A stretch of 64,000 nt of DNA from Streptomyces luteolus (GTDB taxonomy: Bacteria; Actinomycetota; Actinomycetes; Streptomycetales; Streptomycetaceae). The position numbers and the translations under genes are program-made. The first letter of the stretch is position 1. Every line of letters begins with the position of its first letter. The notes below the pieces were generated by a model. It saw only the letters and a list, made by a program, of their open reading frames with translations. It did not search any database and was not told where the DNA came from. Below, piece by piece: positions 18,813 through 26,767 of this stretch. The stretch is from the NCBI RefSeq assembly GCF_029968015.1, contig NZ_JASCIS010000012.1:1-64000 (forward strand), in the 5' to 3' direction.

Positions 18813-19301
18813 TTACCGGTAGTTCACAAACTGCAGCGCGAATTCGAAGTCCTGGCCCTTCAGAAGTGCGATCACGGACTGCAGGTCGTCACGGCTCTTC
18901 GAGGTCACCCGCAGCTCGTCACCCTGCACCTGGGCCTTCACGCCCTTCGGGCCCTCGTCGCGGATGATCTTCGCGACCTTCTTGGCGTTCTCCTGGGAGA
19001 TGCCCTCCTCGATAGAGGCGAAGATCTTGTACTCCTTGCCGGAGACCTGCGGCTCGCCCGCGTCCAGCGACTTCAGCGAGATGCCCCGCTTCACCAGCTT
19101 GGACTGGAAGACGTCGAGGATCGCCTTGACCCGCTCCTCGGAGTTCGCCTGCATCAGGATCTTCTCGCCGGACCAGGCGATCGAGGCACCGACGTTCTTG
19201 AAGTCGTAGCGCTGGGAGATCTCCTTGGCGGCCTGGTTGAGGGCGTTGTCGACCTCCTGCCGCTCGACCTTCGAGACGATGTCGAAACTGGAGTCGGCCA
19301 T
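18813..19301 (-). CDS. YajQ family (UPF0234) nucleotide-binding protein
   Basis: This 162-residue protein matches the YajQ family over its full length. It starts [20 protein letters not shown], has the segment RYDFKNV and [20 protein letters not shown], and ends in [12 protein letters not shown]. Family members bind cyclic di-GMP in some bacteria or nucleic acid; its role in actinomycetes is not established. ATG 19301 follows AAGGAG. tRNA-Tyr is divergent from it. Confidence 0.93.
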   Translation of the reverse strand: MADSSFDIVSKVERQEVDNALNQAAKEISQRYDFKNVGASIAWSGEKILMQANSEERVKAILDVFQSKLVKRGISLKSLDAGEPQVSGKEYKIFASIEEGISQENAKKVAKIIRDEGPKGVKAQVQGDELRVTSKSRDDLQSVIALLKGQDFEFALQFVNYR

Positions 19302-19486
19302 GTCCTGTGGCTCCTTGTATCGGGGTGCGTAGGGGTGCGGCCGGTAGTGCCGGACCGCACCGCAAGCCTAGTCACCACCCCCGCGCCCGGCCGCGATCTA
19401 TCGGGTGGCGAAGCACCCCCGGGCATCAGGTATCGTTTACGTCGTTGCCACGGAGCAGCCGCAAGGCCGCTTCACGCAGCACCCCA

Positions 19487-19568
19487 GGCGGTGTGCCCGA
19501 GCGGCCAAAGGGAGCAGACTGTAAATCTGCCGGCTTCGCCTTCCCAGGTTCGAATCCTGGCGCCGCCA
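19487..19568 (+). tRNA. tRNA-Tyr (anticodon GTA)
   Basis: The acceptor stem GGCGGTG (19487-19493) pairs with CGCCGCC (19561-19567), with discriminator A. The anticodon loop CTGTAAA gives GTA. A long variable arm and the T-arm CCAGG-TTCGAAT-CCTGG complete a class II tRNA of 82 bases. The 3' CCA is not encoded. The end of the gene coincides with the start of a terminator region. Confidence 0.95.
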
Positions 19569-19577
19569 CACTTGGGG

Positions 19578-19620
19578 AAAGCCCCCTCCGAACTGCGGAA
19601 ACGCAGAGCGGAGGGGGTTT
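19578..19620 (+). terminator. Intrinsic terminator after tRNA-Tyr
   Basis: AAAGCCCCCTCCG (about 19578-19590) pairs with CGGAGGGGGTTT (19609-19620). The loop region itself folds as CTGCG-GAAA-CGCAG. T-rich sequence (TTTCTTCG) follows. Confidence 0.85.
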
Positions 19621-19668
19621 CTTCGTATACAGGGGGTTTCTTCGTATACGAGGGGGTTCTTCGTGTAC
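19613..19668. repeat. Three tandem copies of a terminator arm
   Basis: GGGGGTTTCTTCGTATAC occurs at 19613-19630 and 19632-19649, with a shorter third version (19652-19668, GTGTAC at its end). The first copy is the 3' arm of the tRNA-Tyr terminator, so the arm has been multiplied in tandem. The region up to the AraC gene stop at 19709 is otherwise empty. Confidence 0.85.
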
Positions 19669-19708
19669 CCGGAGCTCCGCCCTCCGCCGTCCCCGCCCCC
19701 GCCATCGA

Positions 19709-20638
19709 TCAAGCCGCAGCAGCCCGGAACGTGCTGGGGCTCAACCCCTTGTGGCGTTTGAACGCGGCGCTGAAGCCGAAAGCGTCGGCGTAGCCCACGG
19801 ACTTGGCGATCCGGGCGATGCTGAGGTCCGTGTCGGCCAGGAGGGACTCGGCGTCGGCCATACGGCACTCGGTGAGGTAGGCGAGGGGCGGGCGGCCCAT
19901 CAGTTCGGTGAAGCGCCTGGCGAACAGCGCCCGGGAGACGCCGGATTGAGCGGCCAGCGACGCCACCGTCCATGCCTCGGCAGGCCGGTCGTGGAAGGCG
20001 TGCAGGGCAGGGGCGAGGACCGGATCGGCGAGGCCTCGATACCAGCTGGGCGCGTCGGCGCCCGCCTGGTCGAACCAGGTGCGCAGCGTGCACACCAGGG
20101 CCCAGTCGAGGAGCCGGTCCATCAGGGCCTGTGAACCGGCGGAGCGCTGGGCGGCGTCGGCCGCGGCGGTCTCCAGCCAGGCGCAGACCTCGACGTCCTC
20201 GTTGACCACCAGGACGGGCGGCAGCGCGCGCAGAAGCCGTTCATGGCGATGGCCCGAGGCGCGGTAGGCACCCACGATCAGTGCGGTCGCCCCGTCCGGG
20301 TCGGTGCCCCAGTGGATACCGCCGAGCTCCTCGGCCGTGCACTCGGTAGGCGTTGTGAAGCAGGCGATCTCGTACTCGGCATGAGGGCGGCGGACCGTGC
20401 CGGGCTCGTCCGCGAGAAGGAACGGTGCGGGGTCGCGCACGATGGCCGTGTCACCCACGCCGACCGCCCGATCGGTGCCGTCGGGCAGCAGCAGAGTGCC
20501 ACCCCCGCGCAGCACGCTGACCATGGTGAGCGGTGCCTCGTCGGTGAAGCGGATGGTCCAGGGCGCCGTCAGTACGGCGTGGCTGACGACCGAGCCCTCG
20601 GCCCGGATGCCGCCCAGCAATGAACTCAAGGGATCCAC
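19709..20638 (-). CDS. AraC-family transcriptional regulator
   Basis: This 309-residue protein has an N-terminal cupin-type sensing domain (about 1-180, with LRGGGTLLLPDGTDRAVGVG) and a C-terminal double helix-turn-helix (about 215-305). The latter shows WTVASLAAQSGVSRALFARR and IARIAKSVGYADAFGFSAAF followed by KRHKGLSPSTFR. It is divergent from the flavodoxin-fold reductase gene, its probable target. GTG 20638 is chosen as the first in-frame start, although its ribosome-binding site is weak. Confidence 0.92.
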   Translation of the reverse strand: MDPLSSLLGGIRAEGSVVSHAVLTAPWTIRFTDEAPLTMVSVLRGGGTLLLPDGTDRAVGVGDTAIVRDPAPFLLADEPGTVRRPHAEYEIACFTTPTECTAEELGGIHWGTDPDGATALIVGAYRASGHRHERLLRALPPVLVVNEDVEVCAWLETAAADAAQRSAGSQALMDRLLDWALVCTLRTWFDQAGADAPSWYRGLADPVLAPALHAFHDRPAEAWTVASLAAQSGVSRALFARRFTELMGRPPLAYLTECRMADAESLLADTDLSIARIAKSVGYADAFGFSAAFKRHKGLSPSTFRAAAA

Positions 20639-20768
20639 AGAGACATCGTAGACGCTGTAGACGATCTCCTATGTCTTGGAGGGTTTCTCCCATGGATCAT
20701 CTACGGGTCCGCGGCTGTACTGGACTCACCGAATGGATCGGGACCACATCGAGCCAGCAGGAGAGACA
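20639..20768. promoter_or_regulatory. Divergent control region of AraC gene and reductase gene
   Basis: This 130-bp gap holds two close copies of GTAGACG (20649 and 20658 area) and a reverse-oriented TCATCTACG around 20697-20706. The arrangement resembles half-sites for an AraC-type activator. No consensus promoter could be fixed by eye. Confidence 0.4.
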
Positions 20769-21449
20769 GTGCCGCAGCACAGCAGTGACGCCAGGAAAGC
20801 CCTTGTGGTCGTCGCACACCACCGCAGCGATTCCCTCACCGCGCACACCGCCCGTCGTACGGCCGCACAGCTCGAAACCGCCGGATACCGCATCGACCTG
20901 CTCGATCTGCACGCCGAGGGGTTCGACCCGCGGATGAACGTGGCGGACCAGCCGGACTGGGGCAACCGGGAGAAGGCGTACTCGGACGAGACGCACGCCC
21001 ATATGCAGCGCATTCTCGACGCCGATGTCGTCGTCGCCGTCTTCCCGGTGTACTGGCAGAGCGTGCCCGCGATCCTCAAGGGGTGGATCGACCGCGTATG
21101 GAACTACGGCTTCGCGTACGGACGCAGCAAGCCCCGCCTCGCGGGCAAGCGCATGCTGTGGCTCGGCCTGGCCGGCGCCACCGCCGACGACCCCATCGCG
21201 GAGGCCATGCAGTCGGTTCTCGAGGCCAACCTCAGTGAAGGCATCGCCTATTACTGCGGTTTCTCCCACTCCTCCGTCGGCCTGCTCCTCGACGCGGAGG
21301 AGCGCCCGCAGCGCGTCGACGCCGAGGGTAATCTGCTGGTCGGCGAAGCGGTCGCCGGGGCTGAGCGGGAGGCCCAGTACGCCGATTTCGACCGCCGCGC
21401 AGGGGAGTTCGTAGAAGGGTTCCTCACGGAGGAGCTGGTGGCGGCCTGA
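20769..21449 (+). CDS. NAD(P)H oxidoreductase of the flavodoxin-2 fold (MdaB/YwrO-like)
   Basis: This 226-residue FMN/FAD-dependent quinone or nitro reductase-like protein starts with ALVVVAHHRSDSLTAHTARR (FMN phosphate loop region). It has VFPVYWQSVPAILKGWIDRV, the hallmark of this family, then GFAYGRSKPRLAGKRML. GTG 20769 is favoured because GGAGAG precedes it at a good distance; an ATG further upstream would lie within the control region. The divergent AraC regulator suggests induction by a small molecule (inference). The substrate is unknown. Confidence 0.87.
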   Translation: MPQHSSDARKALVVVAHHRSDSLTAHTARRTAAQLETAGYRIDLLDLHAEGFDPRMNVADQPDWGNREKAYSDETHAHMQRILDADVVVAVFPVYWQSVPAILKGWIDRVWNYGFAYGRSKPRLAGKRMLWLGLAGATADDPIAEAMQSVLEANLSEGIAYYCGFSHSSVGLLLDAEERPQRVDAEGNLLVGEAVAGAEREAQYADFDRRAGEFVEGFLTEELVAA

Positions 21450-21476
21450 CGGCCCGCGGCGCGAGTTCGTCGGGTG

Positions 21477-21588
21477 ACCGGCTTACGGCGACCGGCTTAC
21501 GGCGACCGGCTTACGGCGACGGGCTTACGACGACGGGCTTACGACGACGGGCATACGGCGATGGGCTTACGGCGACGGGCTGACGGCG
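21477..21588. repeat. 14-bp tandem repeat, eight copies
   Basis: The unit ACCGGCTTACGGCG is repeated eight times head to tail with a few substitutions. It fills most of the gap between the convergent reductase and hydrolase genes. The 14-bp period argues against coding use. Confidence 0.92.
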
Positions 21589-21616
21589 ACAGGCGAGACC
21601 TGCCGCCGTCAGCCGG

Positions 21617-22531
21617 TCACCCTGAGGCCTCCGAGTCCCCCGAGTCCCCCGAGTCCCCCGAGTCCCCCGAGTCCCCCGAGCCCCCAGGTCGAGCCAGCGC
21701 GAGCATCGCCCCCGCCACCGTGTCCACCGCCTTCTCCGGGATCGCCCCGGCCCCCTCCTCCAGTACGAGCAGCCGGGCCCCGGGGATCTCCCGGGCGGTC
21801 GCCTCGCCGTTGCCGACGGGGAAGAAGCGGTCGCGCCGCCCGTGCACGACCAGCGTGGGGACCGCGATCCCGGGCAGCCGCTCGCGCCACCTGGGCGTGC
21901 AGTCGAGCCGCGAGAACACCATGCCCAACTGGTTGGCCATCTGGACGGAGGGCGCGACGCCGGGCGTACGGTCCCAGACGCGCGCGGCGGTCGTACGTGC
22001 CGCACCGGGGTCGTCGCCGAGGATCTCTGCGCCGGAGGCCGCGAACTCCGCCACCGCATCGCGGTCGGACCAGTCGGGCATCGGCTGTGCGAACAGCCGC
22101 CCCATCGCGGCCTCGTCGTGGTCGGGGAGGTCGTTGTCGGGCGGGCCGGGCGCCACCGCGCGCGTACCGGCCAAGGTAAGCGCCGAGAACGCCTCGGGGT
22201 GGTCGAGGACCGCCACCTGGGCGACCATTCCGCCGACCCCGATCCCCGCGAGGTGCGCGGGCCCGCCGCCGAGCGCCTCGACCAGTGCGGCGGCGTCGGC
22301 GGCCAGGTCGCGCAGGGTGTACGCGGGCGCCTCCGGGTCCGCCGTCGTCGACTCGCCGCTGTCCCGCAGGTCGTAGCGCACTACGCGGCGGCCGCCGGCG
22401 GCCAGACGGGCGCAGAGGGCGTCCGGCCAGGAGAGCATCGTCGTCCCGCCCGCGAGCAGGACCAGGGGCGCGTTCTCGTCGCCGAAGGACTCGATGCCCA
22501 GGGCGACTCCGTTGGCGTTGACCGTAGTCAT
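21617..22531 (-). CDS. Alpha/beta hydrolase
   Basis: This 304-residue alpha/beta-hydrolase-fold protein has an oxyanion-hole region VLLAGGTTMLSWPD and YDLRDSGES. The nucleophile-elbow position reads GIGVGGMVAQ, so the usual Ser of GxSxG is Val, and VVHGRRDRFFPVGNG carries the acid region. A late His near the usual catalytic place is not evident (GAGAIPEKA). It may therefore be a non-hydrolytic member or use other chemistry. The C-terminus is a Ser-Gly-Asp repeat encoded by a 9-bp tandem unit (about 21626-21680). ATG 22531 is favoured, with GGTGAA upstream. Confidence 0.85.
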   Translation of the reverse strand: MTTVNANGVALGIESFGDENAPLVLLAGGTTMLSWPDALCARLAAGGRRVVRYDLRDSGESTTADPEAPAYTLRDLAADAAALVEALGGGPAHLAGIGVGGMVAQVAVLDHPEAFSALTLAGTRAVAPGPPDNDLPDHDEAAMGRLFAQPMPDWSDRDAVAEFAASGAEILGDDPGAARTTAARVWDRTPGVAPSVQMANQLGMVFSRLDCTPRWRERLPGIAVPTLVVHGRRDRFFPVGNGEATAREIPGARLLVLEEGAGAIPEKAVDTVAGAMLALARPGGSGDSGDSGDSGDSGDSEASG

Positions 22532-22678
22532 CGTTTCACCGTAGGCGCCCGGCATACGGGACGCGCCCGAAACCGCCACACCGGCCGGGCGCCGAACGCC
22601 GAACGCCGACCCCGACCCCGACCCCCGAACCACAGCACCGGGAACGCCCCCCGACCGTGATCCCGATCGGGCCACGCG

Positions 22679-23335
22679 TCAGTTGCCCGCGACGTCCTTG
22701 ACCGCCACCGTGACCGGCGTCGGGCCGCTCACCAGCTCCAGGGTCAGGCCCACCGTTCCGGGGGTGTCCACCAGCTCCGCGAGCACCGCCGCCACATCGT
22801 CGCGGGGGATCGGGCCGCGGCCCGTCGAGGCCTCCAGGCGGACCTGTCCCGTACCGGCGTCGTTGGTGAGCATGCCGGGCTTGAGAATCGTCCAGTCCAG
22901 GGCGTCGCGGCCGCGCACGTACGCGTCGGCCTCACCCTTGGCGCGCAGGTACGCGTCGAAGACCTCGTCGCCCTTGTGGCCGGGGTCGGCGCCCATCGAC
23001 GACACCACCACGTACCGCCGCACCCCGGCCCGTTCCGCGGCCTCGGCGAACAGCACCGCCGCGCCCCGGTCCACCGTGTCCTTGCGGCCCACGCCGCTGC
23101 CCGGGCCCGCGCCGGCCGCGAACACCGCCGCGCCCGCGCCCTGCAGATGAGCGGCGACCTCCTCCACCGACGCCGACTCCAGATCGCACAACACCGGCTC
23201 GGCGCCCGCCTCCCGCAGGTCGTCGCCCTGCCCGGGGTTGCGGATCAGGCCCGCGACCTCGTATCCGCGAGCGGCGAGCAGGCGCTCCAGCCGCAACGCG
23301 ATCTGACCATGTCCACCAGCGATGACAATCCGCAT
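22679..23335 (-). CDS. NAD(P)-binding oxidoreductase, atypical SDR
   Basis: This 218-residue Rossmann-fold protein is of the NmrA/SDR_a5-like type. The nucleotide motif is VIAGGHGQIALRLERLL, followed by NPGQGDDLREAGAEPVLCDL, YVVVSSMGADPGHKG and WTILKPGMLTND. It resembles small NAD(P)H-binding reductases or sensors found widely in actinomycetes. ATG 23335 is the natural start. It is read on the same strand as the hydrolase after a 147-base gap and is divergent from the lipoprotein gene. The substrate is unknown. Confidence 0.88.
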   Translation of the reverse strand: MRIVIAGGHGQIALRLERLLAARGYEVAGLIRNPGQGDDLREAGAEPVLCDLESASVEEVAAHLQGAGAAVFAAGAGPGSGVGRKDTVDRGAAVLFAEAAERAGVRRYVVVSSMGADPGHKGDEVFDAYLRAKGEADAYVRGRDALDWTILKPGMLTNDAGTGQVRLEASTGRGPIPRDDVAAVLAELVDTPGTVGLTLELVSGPTPVTVAVKDVAGN

Positions 23336-23400
23336 GATTCCGACCGTACGCCGCGTCGGCCGAAGCCGCCGTGCAACCCGAGCCGCACCTCGGGCGTCTC

Positions 23401-24486
23401 ATGAATGTTCATCTTCAAGAGGAGCCCGTCATCAGCGCCATACGCAAGACCCTGATCGCCACCGGCTGCGCCGCCGCCGTCCTTACGAGCGCCACCGCCT
23501 GCGACCCCGTCGAGAACGCCTCCGCGGCACATCAGGTCGACGAAGCCGTCGAGCAGCTCGGTGAACAGCGTTCGCTCACCGTCGAGTTCGGCCTGGACGC
23601 GGACGCGGCCACGCTCGAGAAGCTCATCCAGGACAGCGAGGACAGGCAGGACCCGCAGGAACAGGAAGGGGAGGGCGCGGAGAGCGGTGGCGGCGACGGC
23701 CCGCCGCCCGGCTTCGGCGCCTTCCTCAGCAAGGCCCGCGTCCAGATGTCCCTGCAGTCCGAAAAGCCCCTGGCCGACGCGGAGGAGAAGGATTTCACCG
23801 GTACGTCGATGCGCATCACCGGCGCCGACGGAACCCTGCTCGAGTACCGCGCCCTGGGCGAAGACATGTACTACCGCGCCGACTTGGCCGCCTTCGGCAA
23901 GCTGGCGGACACCCCGATGCCCTCGGCCGCCGACCTCCCCGAGGAGGCGGGTGCCCTGCGCAGCGCTCTCCAGGGCAAGTGGGTCAAGGTCGACCCGAAG
24001 ATGCTGCCTGGGCCGGCCCGGGATGAGCCCGCCATCGACGAGAAGACGCAGGCCAAGCTCCTCAAGGGCATCCGCCGGGTCCTCGCGCGCGAGGTCAGGT
24101 TCAAGGAGCACGGCGACTCCGACGGCACGTCCCGGATCACCGCGAAGGCCAACGCCCGCTCCCTCCTCACGCGCCTCGCCGACAAGCTGGAGCCGATGGC
24201 GGGCGATCTGCCCCCGGGCACGGAGCTGCCGACGGCCGAGGACTTCAAGTCGGTCCCGAAGAAGCAGGTGAAGGTCGACTTCGTGCTGAAGGACGGCAAG
24301 TTGCGCAAGATCACGTTCGATCTCGCCCAACTCGCGGACAAGTCCGACGGCTTGGAGAAGGGCACCAAGCTGCCGCTGACGATGAAGTTCGGCAAGGCGC
24401 CGAAGATCGAGCGCCCGGCCGAGGCCACCGAACTGACCATGTCCGACCTGATGTTCATCGCCGGCTCCCAGTCCGCCATGCGCTGA
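23401..24486 (+). CDS. Secreted lipoprotein (LppX/LprG-like)
   Basis: This is a lipoprotein of about 361 residues. A signal segment TLIATGCAAAVLTSATAC ends in the lipobox with the lipidated C34 (counted from ATG 23401). The body has the alternating lysine/glycine-rich beta pattern of LppX/LprAFG-like carriers, including TGADGTLLEYRALGEDMYYR-type strands, and a closing ELTMSDLM similar to the second lipoprotein of the window. The start is uncertain. ATG 23401 gives an odd acidic stretch before the signal, while AAGAGGAG at 23417-23424 is ideally placed for an ATC at 23431. Confidence 0.82.
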   Translation: MNVHLQEEPVISAIRKTLIATGCAAAVLTSATACDPVENASAAHQVDEAVEQLGEQRSLTVEFGLDADAATLEKLIQDSEDRQDPQEQEGEGAESGGGDGPPPGFGAFLSKARVQMSLQSEKPLADAEEKDFTGTSMRITGADGTLLEYRALGEDMYYRADLAAFGKLADTPMPSAADLPEEAGALRSALQGKWVKVDPKMLPGPARDEPAIDEKTQAKLLKGIRRVLAREVRFKEHGDSDGTSRITAKANARSLLTRLADKLEPMAGDLPPGTELPTAEDFKSVPKKQVKVDFVLKDGKLRKITFDLAQLADKSDGLEKGTKLPLTMKFGKAPKIERPAEATELTMSDLMFIAGSQSAMR

Positions 24487-24554
24487 CCCAGCCGCTCGTA
24501 CCGCAACGCAGCAGTCTGCAGTCTGCACGCGCGCGTGGCACGGACAAGAGCCAG

Positions 24555-24618
24555 GAAAACCGCCACCGGTCCGTACGCTCGAAAACCGCCACCGGTCCGT
24601 ACGCTCGAAAACCGTCAC
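24555..24618. repeat. 26-bp tandem repeat of the GAAAACCG family
   Basis: A 26-bp unit beginning GAAAACCGCCACCGGTCC occurs at 24555-24580 and 24581-24606, with a truncated copy GAAAACCGTCAC at 24607-24618. The same core recurs at 33230-33283. The flanks hold the palindrome ACGCGCGCGT three times (near 24528, 24619 and 24669). The gap 24487-24686 contains no gene. Confidence 0.88.
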
Positions 24619-24686
24619 CACGCGCGCGTGCAGCCTCAAGCCCGCACCGCACACCCGAACCCGGCACTACGCGCGCGTGCAGCGCC

Positions 24687-25940
24687 TCAAGCCGTGCCCC
24701 CGGCGCCCTTCACCCGCCCCTGCCGCGGCAGATCGAGCGCCACGGCGACCGCCGAGTCGCAGTACTCCCGTACCGCACTGGTCCGCGCCACCACCCGCCC
24801 CCGGTGCACCACGATCCGGCTGTACGCGAGCGACAGCACCCCCGAGAGCCGCGCGCCCCGGACCGCGAGCAGCTCGGCGGGGAACCCCGCCTCCACGCGC
24901 ACCTCCGGCAGGCCCATCGCCTCCCGAGCGACCGAACTCACCGCCGCGTACGCCTCATCGGTGTCGAGGCCGTGCTGCGCGGCAAGGAGGTACGCGGCTT
25001 CCATCGGGTCCCCGCGCCCGACCGGGTTGGCCGCGTCGCGCAACGCCCCACTTCCCGCGCCCACCCGCACCCCGGCCGCCCTGAGCAGCCGTACGGGAGC
25101 CGCTGAGCAGCCGCGCCGCTCCAGGCCCCCGCAGTCGCCCTGCGGCAGGCACACGACGGAGACACCGGCCGCGGCGAGCGCCTCGGCGCTGCGCGCGGCC
25201 ACCGCCGCCGGCATCCGTCCGAGCCCGCCGCACGGCCCGACGCTCACCCCGGACCGCAGCCCGCCCGCCACGGCGGCGAGGCGCGCGAGCCGGGCCGGAT
25301 CCGCGCCGTCGGTGTGCAGGTCCACGGGACAGCCATGCTCGGCGGCGACTTCGAGGACCGCCTCCACGTACCCCGTGGGGTCCGGATCCAGGTCGGGGCA
25401 ACCGCCCACCACAGAGGCGCCCATTTTCACGGCGTCCCGCAGCATCGCCAGGCCGTCGGCGCCGGCGATCCCGGTGAGCAGCCGCGGAACGGCGACGGTC
25501 GTGAGGTCCGTCAGCCCGCGCAGCGACCGGCGGGCCTGCAGCGACGCCTCCAACGCGCCGAGCCCCTGCACGTCCCCGATCCGCACATGGCTGCGCAACG
25601 CCGTCGCGCCGTGGCCGAGTTGCAGCAGCGCCGCCTCCGTGGTGCGCCGCTGGACGTCCCGCACCTCGTGACCGACCGGCCCGTCGCCGTCCGCGGTGAG
25701 TGCCGTGTCGCTGTGCGCGTGCGGCTCGGCGGGCGCGGGCAGCAGCAGGTACCCGTCGAGGTCCACGCGCGCGGTGTGCGCGGTCAGACTGCCCGCGGTG
25801 CCGACCGCCTCGATGCGCCCCCTGCCGAGCCGTACGTCCACGGTCCTGCCGTCGACGAGAGTGGCTCCGCAGAGCAGAAGCGAGGCCGTGTCCTCGGCGG
25901 CGCCTTCATGGTGCGGTGGCTGCGGCTGGCTGTCGGGCAT
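24687..25940 (-). CDS. Amidohydrolase-family protein with degenerate metal site
   Basis: This 417-residue protein of the cytosine-deaminase/amidohydrolase type keeps the early metal motif H74-x-H76 in EPHAHSDTAL and a later H209 in DLHTDGAD. The acidic residue expected after H209 is missing (HTDG, not HVDE). The usual SHC histidine position reads GPC (235-237), and the last Asp ligand is replaced in GAGSGALRD (about 295). It may therefore be inactive or have another role. ATG 25940 follows AGGAG. It is read away from the tRNA-Thr/tRNA-Met cluster. Confidence 0.82.
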   Translation of the reverse strand: MPDSQPQPPHHEGAAEDTASLLLCGATLVDGRTVDVRLGRGRIEAVGTAGSLTAHTARVDLDGYLLLPAPAEPHAHSDTALTADGDGPVGHEVRDVQRRTTEAALLQLGHGATALRSHVRIGDVQGLGALEASLQARRSLRGLTDLTTVAVPRLLTGIAGADGLAMLRDAVKMGASVVGGCPDLDPDPTGYVEAVLEVAAEHGCPVDLHTDGADPARLARLAAVAGGLRSGVSVGPCGGLGRMPAAVAARSAEALAAAGVSVVCLPQGDCGGLERRGCSAAPVRLLRAAGVRVGAGSGALRDAANPVGRGDPMEAAYLLAAQHGLDTDEAYAAVSSVAREAMGLPEVRVEAGFPAELLAVRGARLSGVLSLAYSRIVVHRGRVVARTSAVREYCDSAVAVALDLPRQGRVKGAGGTA

Positions 25941-26148
25941 CGCGCTCCTGGGCGTGGTTCGAGCGGTCAGGACCACGCGGCGTTCGATCAAGATCACGCA
26001 GCGTGTCCCGAGCCTAGGGCGCCGATCACGCCCCTTCGCGGAGGAGCCGAATAGTCGTACCGGTGTGGTGCACGAGCAGGGAAGGGGCCTCGGAGACGGG
26101 TGCGGTGACATGCGCGGAGATCGTCGTCCCGGGGCCCCTGAAACGGAT

Positions 26149-26178
26149 TTGGGCGAACGGCAGCCGACCGTGTAATGT
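26149..26178 (+). promoter_or_regulatory. Candidate promoter for tRNA-Thr/tRNA-Met
   Basis: TTGGGC (26149-26154) and TAATGT (26173-26178) are 18 bases apart, 11 bases before tRNA-Thr. The gap 25941-26148 shows no gene. Confidence 0.55.
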
Positions 26179-26189
26179 CTTCATCGCTC

Positions 26190-26262
26190 GCCCCAATAGC
26201 TCAGTCGGTAGAGCGTCTCCATGGTAAGGAGAAGGTCTGCGGTTCGATTCCGCATTGGGGCT
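26190..26262 (+). tRNA. tRNA-Thr (anticodon GGT)
   Basis: Acceptor GCCCCAA (26190-26196) pairs with TTGGGGC (26255-26261), with discriminator T. The anticodon loop ATGGTAA on a TCTCC/GGAGA stem gives GGT. The D-arm GCTCAGTCGGTAGAGC and T-loop TTCGATT are canonical. CCA is not encoded. Confidence 0.96.
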
Positions 26263-26306
26263 CTGATGTGCGGATCCCTCACCTCCGGGTGAGGGCCTCG
26301 CATCAA

Positions 26307-26379
26307 AGCGGTGTAGCTCAGTCGGTAGAGCAAGCGGCTCATAATCGCTGTGTCACCGGTTCAAGTCCGGTCACCGCTA
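26307..26379 (+). tRNA. tRNA-Met, elongator (anticodon CAT)
   Basis: Acceptor AGCGGTG (26307-26313) pairs with CACCGCT (26372-26378), with discriminator A. The anticodon loop CTCATAA gives CAT. The fully paired first acceptor base pair (A-T) and the D-arm GCTCAGTCGGTAGAGC mark it as elongator, not initiator. It lies 44 bases after tRNA-Thr, probably on the same transcript, and just upstream of rpmG. Confidence 0.95.
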
Positions 26380-26476
26380 CTGACAGTAGCCGATTGTGGG
26401 GTCGGTCCTCCGGTCGGCTACTCTTTTCTGCGTTCATCCGTTTTATTCGTCCATCCGTCCGTCAAGGAGCACTCAC

Positions 26477-26641
26477 GTGGCTGCCACAGACGTCCGCCCG
26501 AAGATCACGCTGGCCTGCGTGGAGTGCAAGGAGCGGAACTACATCACCAAGAAGAACCGGCGCAACAACCCGGACCGTCTTGAGATGAAGAAGCACTGCC
26601 CGCGCTGCAACTCGCACACGGCGCACCGCGAAACGCGCTGA
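26477..26641 (+). CDS. rpmG: 50S ribosomal protein L33, zinc-binding form
   Basis: This 54-residue L33 starts [20 protein letters not shown], and [17 protein letters not shown] closes it. The two CxxC pairs make it the zinc-containing (C+) type. GTG 26477 follows AAGGAG. The order rpmG-hadA-hadB upstream of secE/nusG also exists in mycobacteria (known synteny). A strong terminator follows. Confidence 0.96.
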
Positions 26642-26655
26642 ATCAGGCTCGCATG

Positions 26656-26687
26656 CGAGGCCGTCCCCTTTTCAGGGGGCGGCCTCG
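26656..26687 (+). terminator. Intrinsic terminator after rpmG
   Basis: CGAGGCCGTCCCC (26656-26668) pairs with GGGGGCGGCCTCG (26675-26687) with one G-T pair, around the loop TTTTCA. It separates the tRNA/rpmG unit from the hydratase genes. Confidence 0.8.
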
Positions 26688-26767
26688 TGTCGTTACCGCC
26701 CGTGATCGCCGACGCGGGCGAGCAGGAACTGCGGAATACCGCGAAAAGCACAGGAGGTGCCGAGTCC

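Noticed and set aside
21626..21680. 9-bp repeats considered as an intergenic regulatory array
   Set aside because: They are in frame with the end of the hydrolase gene and encode Ser-Gly-Asp.
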